Assembly (NCBI RefSeq): GCF_021018895.1
Contig: NC_079381.1
Span: 12,339,001 to 12,403,000, forward strand
Direction of reading: 5' to 3'
From: Seriola aureovittata
Taxonomy: Eukaryota > Chordata > Actinopteri > Carangiformes > Carangidae
Length of the DNA: 64,000 nt
Made by a program: the position numbers and the translations under genes. Shown piece after piece: positions 1 to 15,740 of this stretch; position 1 is the first letter of the stretch, and every line of letters starts with the position of its first letter. The notes under the pieces were generated by a model. That model did not search any database, was not told the DNA's origin, and saw only the letters and a program-made list of their open reading frames with translations.

Positions 1-525
1 GTGACTTTACATTTTAGTTACTTATAAAAATGTAAATCTTGAAGGCCTTTCTTTACTTCCTTACAATACACAATTATTTTCTAGGTGCGTGTGAAGAGTG
101 AGAATGCACTTTGGAGTCTAATTATATTTCCTTATGCGTGATCTTAATTTCCAAACCCAAAACTTTAATCAAATTACAGTCACACCCTAATAATAAACAT
201 GTGGGAGTCAAGACCCACGTGCTGCACTATTTTCTTAAAACCTCATTGACCTTCTGCCTGGTAAACTACATATCTAATAGGGCAAAACTGGACATATGAA
301 TAATCACCTAGTGTGTTAAAAACTGTACTGGGGTAAGTATTCTCCTTTACCACTCAGTGTTGAATTTACCCGTCTATCTCAGCTCTCAGTTCTAAGGCTT
401 AAATACTCAAAACTGTTCAGAGCAACTAAAGAACAAAGAAGCGTTCTTTCACTTCGCTTCATCACAGTAAAAGTAATGAACTGCTTCTACAACTCATACT
501 AAGTACTAAGTACACTGAGTCTCAC
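1..525 (-). other. nt5c2l1 intron, truncated by window edge
   Basis: Intronic sequence downstream of the last visible exon on the minus strand. It is AT-rich, with no exon or repeat that I recognise. Confidence 0.6.
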
Positions 526-4663
<4,138 letters not shown>

Positions 4664-5589
4664 TGGTATCTGCAAATTGTAAACGAAGCTTTTGTCCTGC
4701 TCCCGTGACTTATGTGAACACGCAACTGTTCTGCGGTCAGTCATTGGAGGGGCATTTAAATCACCAAATTTACACACTTGAAGGCGTGGACCTGTGTGTT
4801 GTTTTCAGTTTTGCACCGGTGGCTCAAACTCCTCCCTGTGACTTTTCTTTTCTTTTTTTTTTTCTTTTTTTTTTAACTACTTGGTGATGTCAACGGCTGC
4901 GGAGGACGCGGTTCCGGCCTCTCGACTTCTGCATTTATCCCAAACTAGTCGTGCATCACGTTTAGCTTTGTACGAGTAGATTGTGTTATCAGAGGCGCAC
5001 ACATGTGTCGCGGCTGCACGCCTGCGTAAGTGGTTGGAGTTTCCTTGTTGACTGTCAGTCCGGCTGCGACATCAAAGCAGAAAAAAAGGTTCCAGATATT
5101 TAAATGATTCGTGTGGGTTTTAGTTTCAGCAAAAGCGGAATCATAAACGTGATATCAGCAACATGTGCGTAAAAAGGAGTTAGAGAGCAAACCCGAAACA
5201 CCAACATGTCTCATTAAAAACCTCTACAGTGTTGTCAAGAGCAGAATGCAACCAAAAGTCAGTGTGATCTCTGTGTACATTAATATTCAGTTACACCAAC
5301 AAACCTATACACACATGCAGGGTTTACGGTCTCCCTGAAGAGAAATACAGGTGACATAGAGGAAGTCTTTCTTATTGCTCATTACACACTGATTTAAAGG
5401 CCTCACTTCCTAGTACCATGAGTTCTTCTTATTAAAGTTTGTGCTGGGACTTTAATGTGCACATTACACCTACACTATACTCACCTATATAGTAGCTATT
5501 ACACAGGCAGAAACGCTTGTCAGTGTTCAATTGTTAAATATTATAGTAATAGATTTAAATAGTTGCAATGTGTTAGCATCATTTCATTG

Positions 5590-5865
5590 TTACAGCTGGT
5601 CAAGGTAATTTTAACTACTTTACTGTACTGTATATACTTTATTTTTTGTACTTTATAAGATTATTCTATGATTTGTGTATAAAATATTGATTGTAAAGTA
5701 ACTAGTGGCCTAACTACAGCTGGCAAATAATGTGGTGAAGTAAAGAATACAATATTTGTGTGAGAAATTAATAGAAGTATAAAGTTGCATTAAATTGAAG
5801 TATTCACATACAAGTACCTCAAAACTGAGTAAATGTATTTAGTTATATTCCACCACTTTCGAGTA
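5590..5865. repeat. teleost dispersed repeat with a ...AAGTACCTCAAAA...CCACCACTTT end
   Basis: Diverged copy of a short non-autonomous element that I recognise from fish genomes (GTAGTGGAGTAAAAGTACAA ... TTTCCACCACTG). Related fragments lie at about 27733-27845, 48739-48905 and 49690-49770. Copy ends are approximate. Confidence 0.5.
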
Positions 5866-6223
5866 GCAGCTAAACACACATTTCTTGTAGATAAACACAC
5901 AATGCAAATGTGACCAACACTCACTTTAGGCGATTTGTGCTGCAGGCAGCTTGAAGTTTATGTAACTGGTCAATGGATGTTCAGATGCCTATCTGTATAG
6001 CTAGAGGTTAAACACGCACACCCCACTGATAACCTCCAGGGCCAAACCTTGTTTCAAGCTAAAAGGACAAAGATGAACAGACTTGTCTGTCCACTGCCTC
6101 TAATAGCCACTTTAAAGTTCAATAATAGGGGATCACCACTAACACAAGAACACAAACACACACTGTGAGGATTTCTAGTGGACAGAAAAACAAGACAAGT
6201 CATAAAAGGCAGCAGAGTCACAT

Positions 6224-6229
6224 TTTAAT
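6224..6229 (-). terminator. candidate polyadenylation signal (ATTAAA) of the slc2a gene
   Basis: Minus-strand ATTAAA about 90 bases past the stop codon. It is a common variant signal, and I saw no canonical AATAAA nearby. Confidence 0.35.
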
Positions 6230-6317
6230 CTCATGGTACAGGACATATGGTCAGTCTGACATGAAGTGACTTCTTCTTCTACATATTTTCCAGCTTATTT
6301 GAACATGGTGAATATAA

Positions 6318-6533
6318 TCAGAATTTGGTCTCACATGTTATGGTTTCGCTGAGTTTTGCTGAGTCACTGGATTTATCCTTTGATTCTCCAGATTTGCAGT
6401 GCATCCTCTCGAACTCCGCAGCGATCTCCAGGGCTGTGCGATTCTTGGTCTCAGGGACGTTGAACCTCACATACAGCCCACAGGTGGTGCAGAAGATCAG
6501 GAAGATGAGAAAGCAGAAGTAATCCAGATAATC
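6318..6533 (-). CDS. slc2a11/15-like exon 12 (TM12, C-terminus, stop)
   Basis: Encodes [20 protein letters not shown] then [20 protein letters not shown], a hydrophilic Ser/Lys-rich tail and TGA. Confidence 0.95.
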   Translation of the reverse strand, partial: DYLDYFCFLIFLIFCTTCGLYVRFNVPETKNRTALEIAAEFERMHCKSGESKDKSSDSAKLSETITCETKF

Positions 6534-9500
6534 CTGGAAAGGAAGGAATTTGAAGACCATGTGTGAGTCAGTGAGAGTGATGCATTTAATCTCAATTCAC
6601 CTGTCTGATCACTCCTATCCACTGGCCTCTGGTAAAAACATGCAAAACTTTACAGAGAAAACAATGTGCTTACCACTATGATTGGGAAGAGCATTCCCAG
6701 CACAAACAGGCCTGTCCAGTTGATAGTGCAAGCGATGGTGTATCCAGCTGATTTAAATGACTGAGTAAAGATTTCTCCTGGAAGAGGAGCTGTAACTCCC
6801 GCTGAGGGGCAAGAACATTGGAGGGATTTATACACCTCAGTGTCGATTCAAAAGTGGAAAATGATTAAAATTGAAATCCTTGATAAATAAACTAAGATCT
6901 CGAGTAATAAACATACCTGGTCCACTGGAAAAAAAGAATATGAATAAGAAAATAAGAACCATGCTGCAGTACGGCATCCAGGAAACCTGGGTCTGAGGAA
7001 AATACAAAGATCTGTTGGATTGCATACATTTATGAGGGATTTCAGTTACGATCAGTCGTCACTTGTCGGGCTTTAATCATCAAAATGTGCTGCGACCAGT
7101 GGCTGATGTTGTGGTGACTCACTTGCAGGTACACAGTGATGGTGAGGAGAACCAATGTTGCAGACATTCCCATGTATCCTCTGAACAGCAGGACTTTTTT
7201 CCCCATGCTCTCAATAATCATGAACTGCCAACATGAAAACAGTTTCACCAGCAAACCACATGGGGAAGCTCTAACTACACATTAGGACAGGCGTCACAGC
7301 AGAAGGAAAGGTTTTTTTTCCCATAACTGTTCTCCTAAATTGCTAAAAGAAATGTAAAAAAAACACATTCATGTCAGGATGTGTAAAGGATATTACACTA
7401 TAAAATAATTGACACTAATAGAACATAAAGCAGATATAAATCATGATGGGATATCGGTGAAATGACTTACACAAGCGACAGAGGTGGACAACTCACACAG
7501 CCCTGTTCCCAAAGCAGTGTAACGTAACTGCTGTTCTTGGATTCCTGCCGCACGAAACACATCAAAAGAATAAAAGTACACCTGGAAAGTAAACCCCAAA
7601 ATAAAGAGTCTTTTAAAATGTAGACATGTTTACATCTTTTGTTTTGCTTTAGCATGCAGGGCAGGATGAAGTGGAGGGAAGCAGTATTTCACTCGTTTTG
7701 TATTTTTGAAAATAAATATTTTCAACTAATATTTAAAAAGCATGATTGATGTGAGAGTTTTTTTTTTGGTTTGTTTGACTAAACATCAAACAAAACTAAA
7801 CTAAACGTCACTGTTCACAATTCTATACATTATATCCATGTGAAAATGTAAAGAAAAACAAAAAACTTCCACATTCCTCCTGCTGCATGCATGAGTATAA
7901 GTTTATTTATGTTTTGCTTGTGTTTTCTGGATTTCAACCCATTCGCCTTCAAGAGCACGAGTGTTTTTTCCTTGAGTGCGTACTGAAACTTTCCCTGAGA
8001 CCACCCATTGCACCCATCTGTGTGACTTTGATGCTTCCAAATGTAAACACTAAAAGTCAGACAGAATCAATAGTCCTTGTGTTTGGGACATACAGGTCTA
8101 AAGCTGATCATTAATTCTGCACACTACATTACCTAAAGATAAAGAGGTGAAATGTCAGTTGATGCAAAGCATGTCCTGTATCTCAATGTACACTTAACAA
8201 CATCTGCGAAAAAGAGCTTGGAGTGTGTTTCATCTAACTCACAGCATTGATGCCACAGAGCTGCAGTGTGGTGAAGTACACAATGATGGTGAGGAGCTGC
8301 CAGCGGACTGTTCGGTTCTGAATCAGCTCCATCACTGAGTGGTTGTGGACGCTCTGCAGGGCAGCTTTCTCCTTCATCATCTCCTCCACCTCCGTGCTGT
8401 AGTCCTTGTTGCCCCATAACCTCTTTAAAGCTGAGGGAGCATGACAAAGCAGCAGATTTGGGTGGTGATAACACGGCTGGACATCACAACAGTGTTAAGA
8501 TCACAAACTTGGAAAAAGGTCTTACTTGTGGAAAAGATCCCACAAAGCTAAAAAAGTGCTTCCTCACACCTTTGTCGCAGGCCAGGCGGTCTCCTCTGTC
8601 CAGGAGCAGGAAACGGGGCGACTCTGGCAGGAAGGGGAGGGTGGTGAGCTGAAGAAACGCAGTGAAGCCATTGAAACCAAGCAGCCACGGCCATCTCTGC
8701 TCTGTGCCGAGTAACTCACTGCAAGGGCAACATCAGCTTATCATCATTCAATAGTGGAGCTATACCACTGTTATACAATGATATGCATCCAAGCATACTC
8801 TGGTAAAGTGTTTTGTCAAGTTTAAAGGGACCCAAGTTGTGAAGTTGTAAGGGTTTATTACAATTTGGGTGTTATTTTTGGAGTTTTGCCATCAATCCTA
8901 TCAATAATATAGTACTCAGCAGTATACCTGAGTTTTAAATCTCCCGTCTGTGGTGACTGGTCAACAGCAACTAGGAGCACAGTGGAAAAACCTAGGAGTA
9001 AAGTTTCTGATGCAAATGTAAAATCTTGGTGACAGACGAAGGATTTCGGTCTAATAAAAGAAAGCGATCGATGGCGAGGACAAACACGGACTGGCGTGGC
9101 TTTTTCTTGTTGGACAGTGCTGAACAAAGAGAAGAGACTGAGGACAGACATGGATGTCGCCTTACTGCTCTTAGACAGGTTGGCATCTGTAAAATATTTG
9201 GAGTAGGCATATGTAATTATAACACTTACTCTACCTAAATAATGAATTATTATCTTGGAACTGGTGAAGTGTGTTTGTGTAATTACTCTCACTGCCAGAG
9301 GGGGGAGACAAAAGTTAACACTACAGGTTCCCAAAAAAAAAAAAAAAACAACACATATGTAAACCTCATGGTGGTGCCAGAGGAAAAGTCAGGTGATCAC
9401 CACGATCAGCAGGATTCATTGTTGGGGAACATGGATGTCTTTGCAAAATTTGATGGCAATCTATCCAATAGGGGCGGCTGTGGCTCAGGAGGTGGAGCGG

Positions 9501-11658
9501 GTCGTCCCACTAATTAGAGGGTCGGCTCCTCCAGTCCGCGTGTCGAAGTGTCCTTCGGCAAGATACTGAACCTCACCTTGCCCTTGATGGCTGTTCCATC
9601 AGTGTGTGACGGTGATGTATGAATGTGTGGGTGAAGGGGTGAATGTGGCAAGTATTGTAAAGCGCTTTGAGTGGTGAGTAAGACTAGAAAAGTATAAAAT
9701 AGTCCATTTAAAAAAGTCCATTTACCATTCAATAGTTGTTGAGATTTTTCAATCTAGACCAAAGCGATGTGACTAATCCGACAATGGCTATCCTTTAACC
9801 CATCCTTTCATTAGGACCCTAAAGTGTTCAAGAATGTCTGCTGTTATTTTCTCCTTGACATTTTGCAGTGATCATTATATAAACTTAGCTTGTTTCTATA
9901 GATATGACCTTTAACATGAAAATGGTTTCAGTGATGATTCGTGTGAATGATTTACAAAACTTATCAACCACCAGATATTTTATCACACTGTTTATTCCAG
10001 GAAGACAATGTTGCAAATCAGTGTGCAGCTTTATGGCAATATTGGATTCACAACACTTTTGCATCAATGCACAAGGCATTGATCTTGCGGGTCTTTAATT
10101 CAGTAGATTACCCCAAAACAGCCATTGTCTATGTTTAAATTGTTTGCCAATTGAGTTTCAATAAAATGTACAATAATGTATGTATTGTACAGAGAAGACA
10201 CCATGGTCTGTCCACATGTGAGCTGTCATTTGAGCTGACCACCACCTGACCCTTTGACCCCCCTGACAACAGCATATGTGAGGCTGGACTCCTCACCTGA
10301 TCCCCAGCAGCTGACCACTGAACTTCCCCAAGGAGATGAAGGTAGCAACAGTCACACCCACCATCCCTCGCAGCCTCTTCGGGGCGCATTCAACGAGGTA
10401 CACTGTGTGAGCTGAGAGACTGACTCCTAGAGGCGTACACAAGGGAATCATACATTCTCAGTGCAGTCAATAACGATCAATAACTGGGTGAGAAATGACC
10501 CAGAGAACTTAGAAATATAATAGTCACAAGTACAAATAGAAATCGATTGTCTGTATGGTTAAATTGGAAGCCAAGAGTGATGGCGAAAAAACAGATTTAA
10601 TAGCTTCCTAACACAGTAAATTTACCTGAATTGATGCCATAGAGAAATCGTCCCACCATGATCATCTCAAAGGACATGGCTTTCCGACTCAAGAGCATCA
10701 ACACAGCTCCAAATATAGCCACAAAATTGTTTAACAGAAGGCATTGTTTTCTGTTGGACAGGGAGAAAGAGACTTCAATGTTTGAGCCTGAAGTCATTGT
10801 TAAAAAAAAAACCCCAAAGAAACAGGAAACCTGAGCTAAAAAATGAATTTAGTTTGTGTCTTTTCTGTTCATGTACTAACCTGCCATATTTTGAGATCAG
10901 TCGACCCGCCACCAGTGACCCCAGTAACCCCCCGATGCAGAAAATGGACACAGTGAAGGACCAGATGAGAGAGACCTGCCACTGCTCCAAGGCGACACTG
11001 TATCTCTGCAGGCATGTTCTGTTCACCAACTCCTTTATAAACTGCAAATATCACATGTACCGTTAGTCTCATTTTCATTTCAGTTAAAGCATCATAATTT
11101 TTTTTCAGGTGCCATACAGTTGTCTTTATAGCTGATGTGGAAAGTATTAATAGATTTTTACAAAACAAAACTTGTAAATCACAAATGTGTTGACATACTA
11201 CTATGATTTTTGTAGTAAAGTAGTTCTACTTACATCAGAGGGGGAAGTCATCACAGATATAGAGAATCCATACTGAAACGTCCCTCCAATGCCAGAGACA
11301 AAAATGGCAGCGATCACAACGGGGCAATCTAGCTGCAGGAATTAAGCAGGTTTGACAAATCAAAGCACATTTTCATTTAATTTTAAATAACAAATTCTAC
11401 TTTTCCATTAAAACATTTCCCAAAGCTTACAGTTGTCAGTGTCTCTGTTAAATTATTTATGTTGATTCTGCAAGTTGCAGTTACAGCAAGCACTCAGAGT
11501 GTTTAATTAAATGTAGTATCTGGGTTATTTTTTTTTTATTTAATAGAGCTCGCTCCGAACCGTGGCAGTCGCACATGTATCCTAGCAGAACAAATGTGAG
11601 GTAGACGCTTAAAATAATTAAAAAATGTACCCACCAGGAGCGTTAAGTGCTGCAACAT
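6318..11658 (-). CDS. class II facilitative sugar transporter (slc2a11/slc2a15-like), complete
   Basis: Twelve-pass plasma-membrane GLUT-family transporter. Exons (5' to 3'): 11635-11658, 11234-11332, 10881-11041, 10626-10750, 10297-10426, 8570-8718, 8243-8430, 7471-7581, 7123-7224, 6917-6992, 6674-6801, 6318-6533. Together they give 502 codons plus stop, the usual GLUT length. Signatures: GIGGTFQYG in TM1, an N-R-T sequon at N48 in the first outer loop, SKYGRK after TM2, PESPRF (211-216), GPAGVT (387-392), and PETKNRT (458-464) after TM12. The TM7 'QLS' of class I is QLC here (286-288), and GPAGVT matches GLUT11, so it belongs to class II. Fish slc2a15b and slc2a11b have reported roles in leucophores and xanthophores; I cannot decide between these paralogues by eye. 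An alternative upstream in-frame ATG at 11703 would add 15 residues. Confidence 0.92.
6674..6801 (-). CDS. slc2a11/15-like exon 11 (TM10-TM11)
   Basis: Encodes [20 protein letters not shown] then [20 protein letters not shown]. Aligned to the GLUT TEIFDQ...NW block. Confidence 0.93.
6917..6992 (-). CDS. slc2a11/15-like exon 10 (TM10)
   Basis: Encodes [20 protein letters not shown] then FSSGP; the split codon completes GPAGVT with the next exon. Donor GTATG. Confidence 0.91.
7123..7224 (-). CDS. slc2a11/15-like exon 9 (TM8-TM9 loop)
   Basis: Encodes [20 protein letters not shown] then [14 protein letters not shown]. The family ERxGRR loop reads ESMGKK. Confidence 0.92.
7471..7581 (-). CDS. 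slc2a11/15-like exon 8 (TM8)
   Basis: Encodes [20 protein letters not shown] then [17 protein letters not shown]. Aligned to the family GTG.CEL block. Confidence 0.93.
8243..8430 (-). CDS. slc2a11/15-like exon 7 (cytoplasmic loop, TM7)
   Basis: Encodes [19 protein letters not shown]... (large inner loop) through [13 protein letters not shown]. It carries QLC in place of the class I QLS. Confidence 0.94.
8570..8718 (-). CDS. slc2a11/15-like exon 6 (TM6, PESPR)
   Basis: Encodes [20 protein letters not shown] then [25 protein letters not shown] marks the end of TM6. Confidence 0.94.
9351..9790. repeat. teleost dispersed repeat split by a SINE
   Basis: The left part (about 9351-9471, with AACCTCATGGTGGTGCCAGA and GATGGCAATCTATCCAATAG) and the right part (about 9730-9790, CAATAGTTGTTGAGATTTTT) are the two halves of one repeat unit (CCATCCAATAGTTGTTGAGA) that I recognise from fish genomes. 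Other copies: 15741-16232, about 14395-14520 and 30540-30612. In a transporter intron. Confidence 0.65.
9472..9729 (+). mobile_element. tRNA-derived teleost SINE copy
   Basis: Begins GGGCGGCTGTGGCTCAGGAG (pol III A-box region), continues with GTCGAAGTGTCCTTCGGCAA and ends with AAAGCGCTTTGAGTGGTGAG. This is the body of a common fish SINE. The B-box segment (GGTTCGA-like) expected after GAGGGTCGG is missing, so this copy should be inactive. Flanked by CAATAG at 9466-9471 and 9730-9735. Confidence 0.75.
10297..10426 (-). CDS. slc2a11/15-like exon 5 (TM4-TM5)
   Basis: Encodes [20 protein letters not shown] then [20 protein letters not shown]. The ECAPKRLRG loop is a GLUT signature. Confidence 0.94.
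10626..10750 (-). CDS. slc2a11/15-like exon 4 (TM3-TM4)
   Basis: Encodes [20 protein letters not shown] then [31 protein letters not shown] matches human GLUT11. Confidence 0.94.
10881..11041 (-). CDS. slc2a11/15-like exon 3 (outer loop 1, TM2)
   Basis: Encodes [14 protein letters not shown]... (glycosylation sequon NRT) through [18 protein letters not shown]. Donor GTTAGT. Confidence 0.93.
11234..11332 (-). CDS. slc2a11/15-like exon 2 (TM1)
   Basis: Encodes [20 protein letters not shown] then [22 protein letters not shown] is the class II TM1 signature. Confidence 0.93.
11635..11658 (-). CDS. slc2a11/15-like exon 1 (8 codons)
   Basis: Encodes MLQHLTLL, then donor GTGGGT. Phase 0 joins to LDCPVVIAA. 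Chosen for phase, position and typical GLUT N-terminal length. Kozak -3 is G for this ATG. An in-frame ATG at 11703, directly preceded by an in-frame TGA, gives MICKDSRNDNDQTPV in front. Confidence 0.65.
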
Positions 11659-11813
11659 GACTGGAGTTTGGTCATTGTCATTTCTGGAGTCTTTACAAAT
11701 CATTCACACTTTAAACTGGTGCTGCAGACATTTAAACTCTGCACTGAAATGATTAACTTTCTATTCAGGCCAAATGTAACGCAGGATGACAAAGCAACCA
11801 CCATGTTTGGTAA

Positions 11814-11837
11814 GTGTGTGTGTGTGTGAGTGTGTGT
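11814..11837. repeat. (TG)n microsatellite
   Basis: Short GT/TG run with one interruption, just upstream of the transporter's first exon. Confidence 0.8.
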
Positions 11838-12239
11838 CAGTTATGTTTGTGCAGGTAGATGAGCTGTGTGGATATGGTTTCTGTTTGCTTTAGGATTTTG
11901 CCCAACGATGATGAAAGACCTAGGACAGATCATACGAAAGGAGAGTTATTTATTGTCCTGCGTTGTATATAAAGCCTGGGAAACTTGTATTCAACCAGTG
12001 AAACAGTGACTTCAACCTCCTGGAAAACTCTGAATCTATAACGATGATCAGATGAACAGTAGCCGTGAACAAAAATATTCAACACAAGTTACTAAGATAA
12101 CTTTCTCCCTTCTCCCACTCTATTATAATCTAACAGCCTTTCACAGGTTAACTGATCCCTTTAGTTTACAGATTAGAATCAGGGATTACATCACACTAAG
12201 AAATTACTGCCATTTAATGGAGAATAAAACAGATATATA

Positions 12240-12365
12240 TTCTCACTTGCTTTCTTCCAGAGAGTTAGATGAAAAGATCAATTCCACTGTCATGTGTGTA
12301 CAGTGAATTTGAAGCTACTACTAGCAGCTGGTTAGCTTAGCTTAGCATAAAGACTGGAGACACTT
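12240..12365. repeat. teleost dispersed repeat (AGCTGGTTAGCTTAGCTTAG core)
   Basis: Contains AGAGAGTTAGATGAAAAGAT and AGCAGCTGGTTAGCTTAGCT ... GCATAAAGACTGGAGA, a sequence I recognise as repeated in many fish introns and spacers. Confidence 0.6.
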
Positions 12366-13836
12366 TGGTTTTTGTATCTATTAAACAAATGAGGTACCCA
12401 CATCTTGGTTGGTGAGTTGTTGAGCCGCTTTCATACATCTGGACAGAGTCAGAGCCAGTTGTTTCCCAATTGTTTCCAGTCTGTGTGCCAAGCCAAGATG
12501 ACCAGCTGCTGGAAGTAGAGTGGTATGGAGCGTCTCATCTAACCTCAGGCAAGAAAGTGAGTATGTTTGTTTCCCAAAATGTTAAACTAGTCCTTCAAAA
12601 TACATGAAATCCTCTAATAACCCTGCACATGTCATTGTTAGCTGGAAACCTTTAGTGGATTTTGTCCTTGTGCCAAATTGATGCAAACCTGATTCTAATG
12701 AGGCCTGCACTGAACTAAAAACAGAAACCTCCTGCGGTATCACTCCGCATCAGGCAGACTAGCCTGCCAGATGTCACACAGCTGACCTCCAGGAAAGAGC
12801 TGGTGACGGCTGTCCTGCATCGTCTCCGGGAGGCAGCGGCGGCTTCGAATGACAACACACCCCAGACAGACCACTGAGAGAGAGACTGAAACTTCTAAAA
12901 AGCTGTCAGGAGGGCTGTTTCCTGCAGGAGATGAAAGCCTTTGCAGCTGCCAGAGAGGCTTTATTTACAGCTCTACAGAAGCTTCTGCATAAAAAAACAG
13001 AAGCATTGTGGGCCATTTTGTACATATCATCCGTATCACTTTATACACAGTAACCCCTACGGAAATAAAATTGGCCAACGCCGCACAACTGCAAGTGCAA
13101 TCACGAGCGATCACTGATGTATCCACAAAGGTATCATTGTTGACCTCGAGTGACTGGAAATCAAAACATACACAATTATTGATTAGTGACACTCCTGAGT
13201 GATTAAGGTCATATCAGGGACTGAGACAGATTTGACAATAATGGATTGATTTTTATAAAGTTAAATGCACCACCACGATCACCCAGTCCTAACATACAAC
13301 TGAAATTGTTGAGGATAAAACAATGATAAAGTTAAGACCTTATTTCAATAGCTGTCAATTCTATGTCTACAATAAGTTGCAGGCTGTAGAACTGCTCACT
13401 TTCATGATTTATGATTTTTCTTAAGCAGTCAACGTTATTGAGAATCAGAAGCAAACCATTTTGTATTGTATTTTATTTTGGAGACCCACACTTAATCAAA
13501 TGAACCTGACTTGTTTTCACTGTGTTAACTATGTTAAAAGTGCTTGGATGGCTGAATTCCCCAAGGCATCTGACAAAGTACATCCTGGTGAACAAGTTAA
13601 AAAGTGTCATCCTGTTTCTTCAGAGCCAAAAACAACAGAGAAGGAAGAGAGTAAATTAGGGCACTGACACAGAGATGCACTTTATTGTGTTTGAGGAGGG
13701 AAAAGTGACACTAGATACTGATTATAAATGGGAACTGGTGGATATGTCACACCTGACAAAGGCAGAGGAGAAGGATGACGGGTTTTATAGCCAGTGAGAA
13801 CATGGAGAGGAAATGAAAAAGCCTGACCATGGATCA

Positions 13837-13860
13837 CAAACAACAACAACAACAACAACA
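13837..13860. repeat. (CAA)n microsatellite
   Basis: About eight perfect CAA/ACA units. Confidence 0.85.
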
Positions 13861-14394
13861 TACACAAACCTCTGAAGTTACAATGTCCTATTTTTGAAAA
13901 GCAAAACAGTCCCTAGACGAGGTAGAATATGTCTGCTAATGTAGGACAAAACTACACTACTGTTATCAAACTCCCTACACTGCACATTTTACGAGGGTCT
14001 GGATCTCGTCAGTAACGACAACATACAGAAAGACCAGCTGTTCAACTGCAAACCAGCTGAACATCGCCTGCTTTATTGTTGGATAGAAGTTATTTTGAGC
14101 AGCTGTGAGTCTATTTGTCAGACCGCCCACTGTGAGCAAAACACAGAGATGTGTGTTCGCTTCTCTTTAAAGCTTCCTGTAAAGCAGCGACTGCAGCTCC
14201 AGCCACCTGCCCAGCATAACACTCCGATGTGTGGAAGACACCCTGAGAACTGTAAAGATCACTGGCTTTAAAGCAAAACTTCAAACATGACGAAATAACA
14301 CATCCTTACCCTTCTCATGAAAAGACATGTATCATACATGTCGATTTCTCTGAGAATTACATCTGTAAATATCCATCTGAGATCCAGGCAGTCC

Positions 14395-14520
14395 AATTCG
14401 GTGCATCCCATGCATGGATGGATTGCCACGAAATTTGGTTCAGGGATTCATGTCCCCCTCTGTCATAAACAAGCCATGGTCAGGAGCGCATATTGGTTTA
14501 TGACCAGAGCCTAAAGACTG
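14395..14520. repeat. fragment of the CCAATAGTTGTTGAGA-type teleost repeat
   Basis: Contains GGATGGATTGCCACGAAATT and TTGGTTTATGACCAGAGCC, matching parts of the longer copy at 15741-16232. Confidence 0.5.
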
Positions 14521-15740
14521 TTGCGAGCTGCCCAGCTTAATGGAAGTGCGACATTAATCACTGGAGTATGCCTTTAATGAGGCCAGCTAAACTGTTTCAA
14601 AACTTTCTTCCTAGAAACAGAAAAGACAAATACTAAAATGTGACTTCATCATTTTCATGGAAGCTATTATTCATTTCTCCATCACAATTATCACAATGGC
14701 ATTTACGGCATTTATCCAAGTATTCATAAAGCCTTGACTTATACATAGCGTCATAGCGTTTATCCACAGCAGACTATATTCATATCCAACAGCACCTTGG
14801 AAATGTGTCGATAAGGCTATATTTGATATTTCAATATTTAATGAAATTAGTGAAAAGCTTTAGAGTACTTGGTACAGTATGACAAAGTTTTGCTTGAACA
14901 CCCCCCAAACTTTTAGCTGTGACTTATCTGTGAAGCACATTATAAATCAAGCTTGCCAAAAACATGATCCGTCTGTCACTCTCGGAGTCTCTTGCATTGA
15001 TGTTAAATCTGCCATGAGGTGGCAGTAGCACAGCTGGTATTCTCAGCACGTGTCTCTGAACAAACGTGTATGTATCTCTCAGTCTGGGCTCTTTGTTTCA
15101 GGCCATCAGAGAAACACTTGGCAGCAGAAACAGACACTCAAGGAGTCGTGCCAAACTTGTAAGGTCCTCCCAAGTAGACAGAGAGTCATGGTAACGCTTG
15201 ATCACGATGAATAATGAATGGCTCACAGGTTCACTTTACAAGGAGCTTTTCAGGTTCAGACACATCCTCACTATATTCTCATTATGTGAGGGTGAGCTGC
15301 AGTCTGGGCAGCGTGACTTATACCAACTGATGCATCCGCAACTTCTGACTCTGCTGAATATTTCCAGAAAGTTAATATACTCGGCTCAAGACATTTCAAA
15401 TGCAGTTGAAGCTAAACTTAAATAAACGTGAACGCAACATATCGCGACTCTCATTGTACTTACAGTATCATAGGCAGGGCACAAAGACTTCAAGCTCCAG
15501 AAATGCTCTTAGAGATACATTGAAACTGTATTTTCAACTTTTCAAAAGTAATATGCAATGAAATTATACAACGATAGAGTTATCCATTTACAGGACGGTT
15601 CAAATAGCTTCACTGTGTGACACCACTCATTACAAGTTGCCCTGAGCAAACATTTTGGCAAAAATGACAGTGACAGTCTCACTAAGATTCATACTTCCAG
15701 ACATGTGGCTTTAATGTTCACATCATTATTTAAACATTTT

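Larger units (their letters stand above)
4664..6317. other. intergenic spacer between nt5c2l1 (5' side) and the sugar transporter (3' side)
   Basis: Holds the presumed nt5c2l1 5' UTR and promoter: a short CpG-containing, ETS-like stretch with TTCCGG near 4890-4925. A pyrimidine-rich run lies at 4850-4873. A dispersed repeat at about 5590-5865 contains AGTACCTCAAAACTGAGTAA and ends near CACCACTTTCG. The transporter's 3' UTR occupies the right end. No coding exon seen. Confidence 0.5.

Noticed and set aside
8858..9334. 158-codon minus-strand open frame inside the transporter gene
   Set aside because: It lies in an intron between two well-supported exons and matches nothing.
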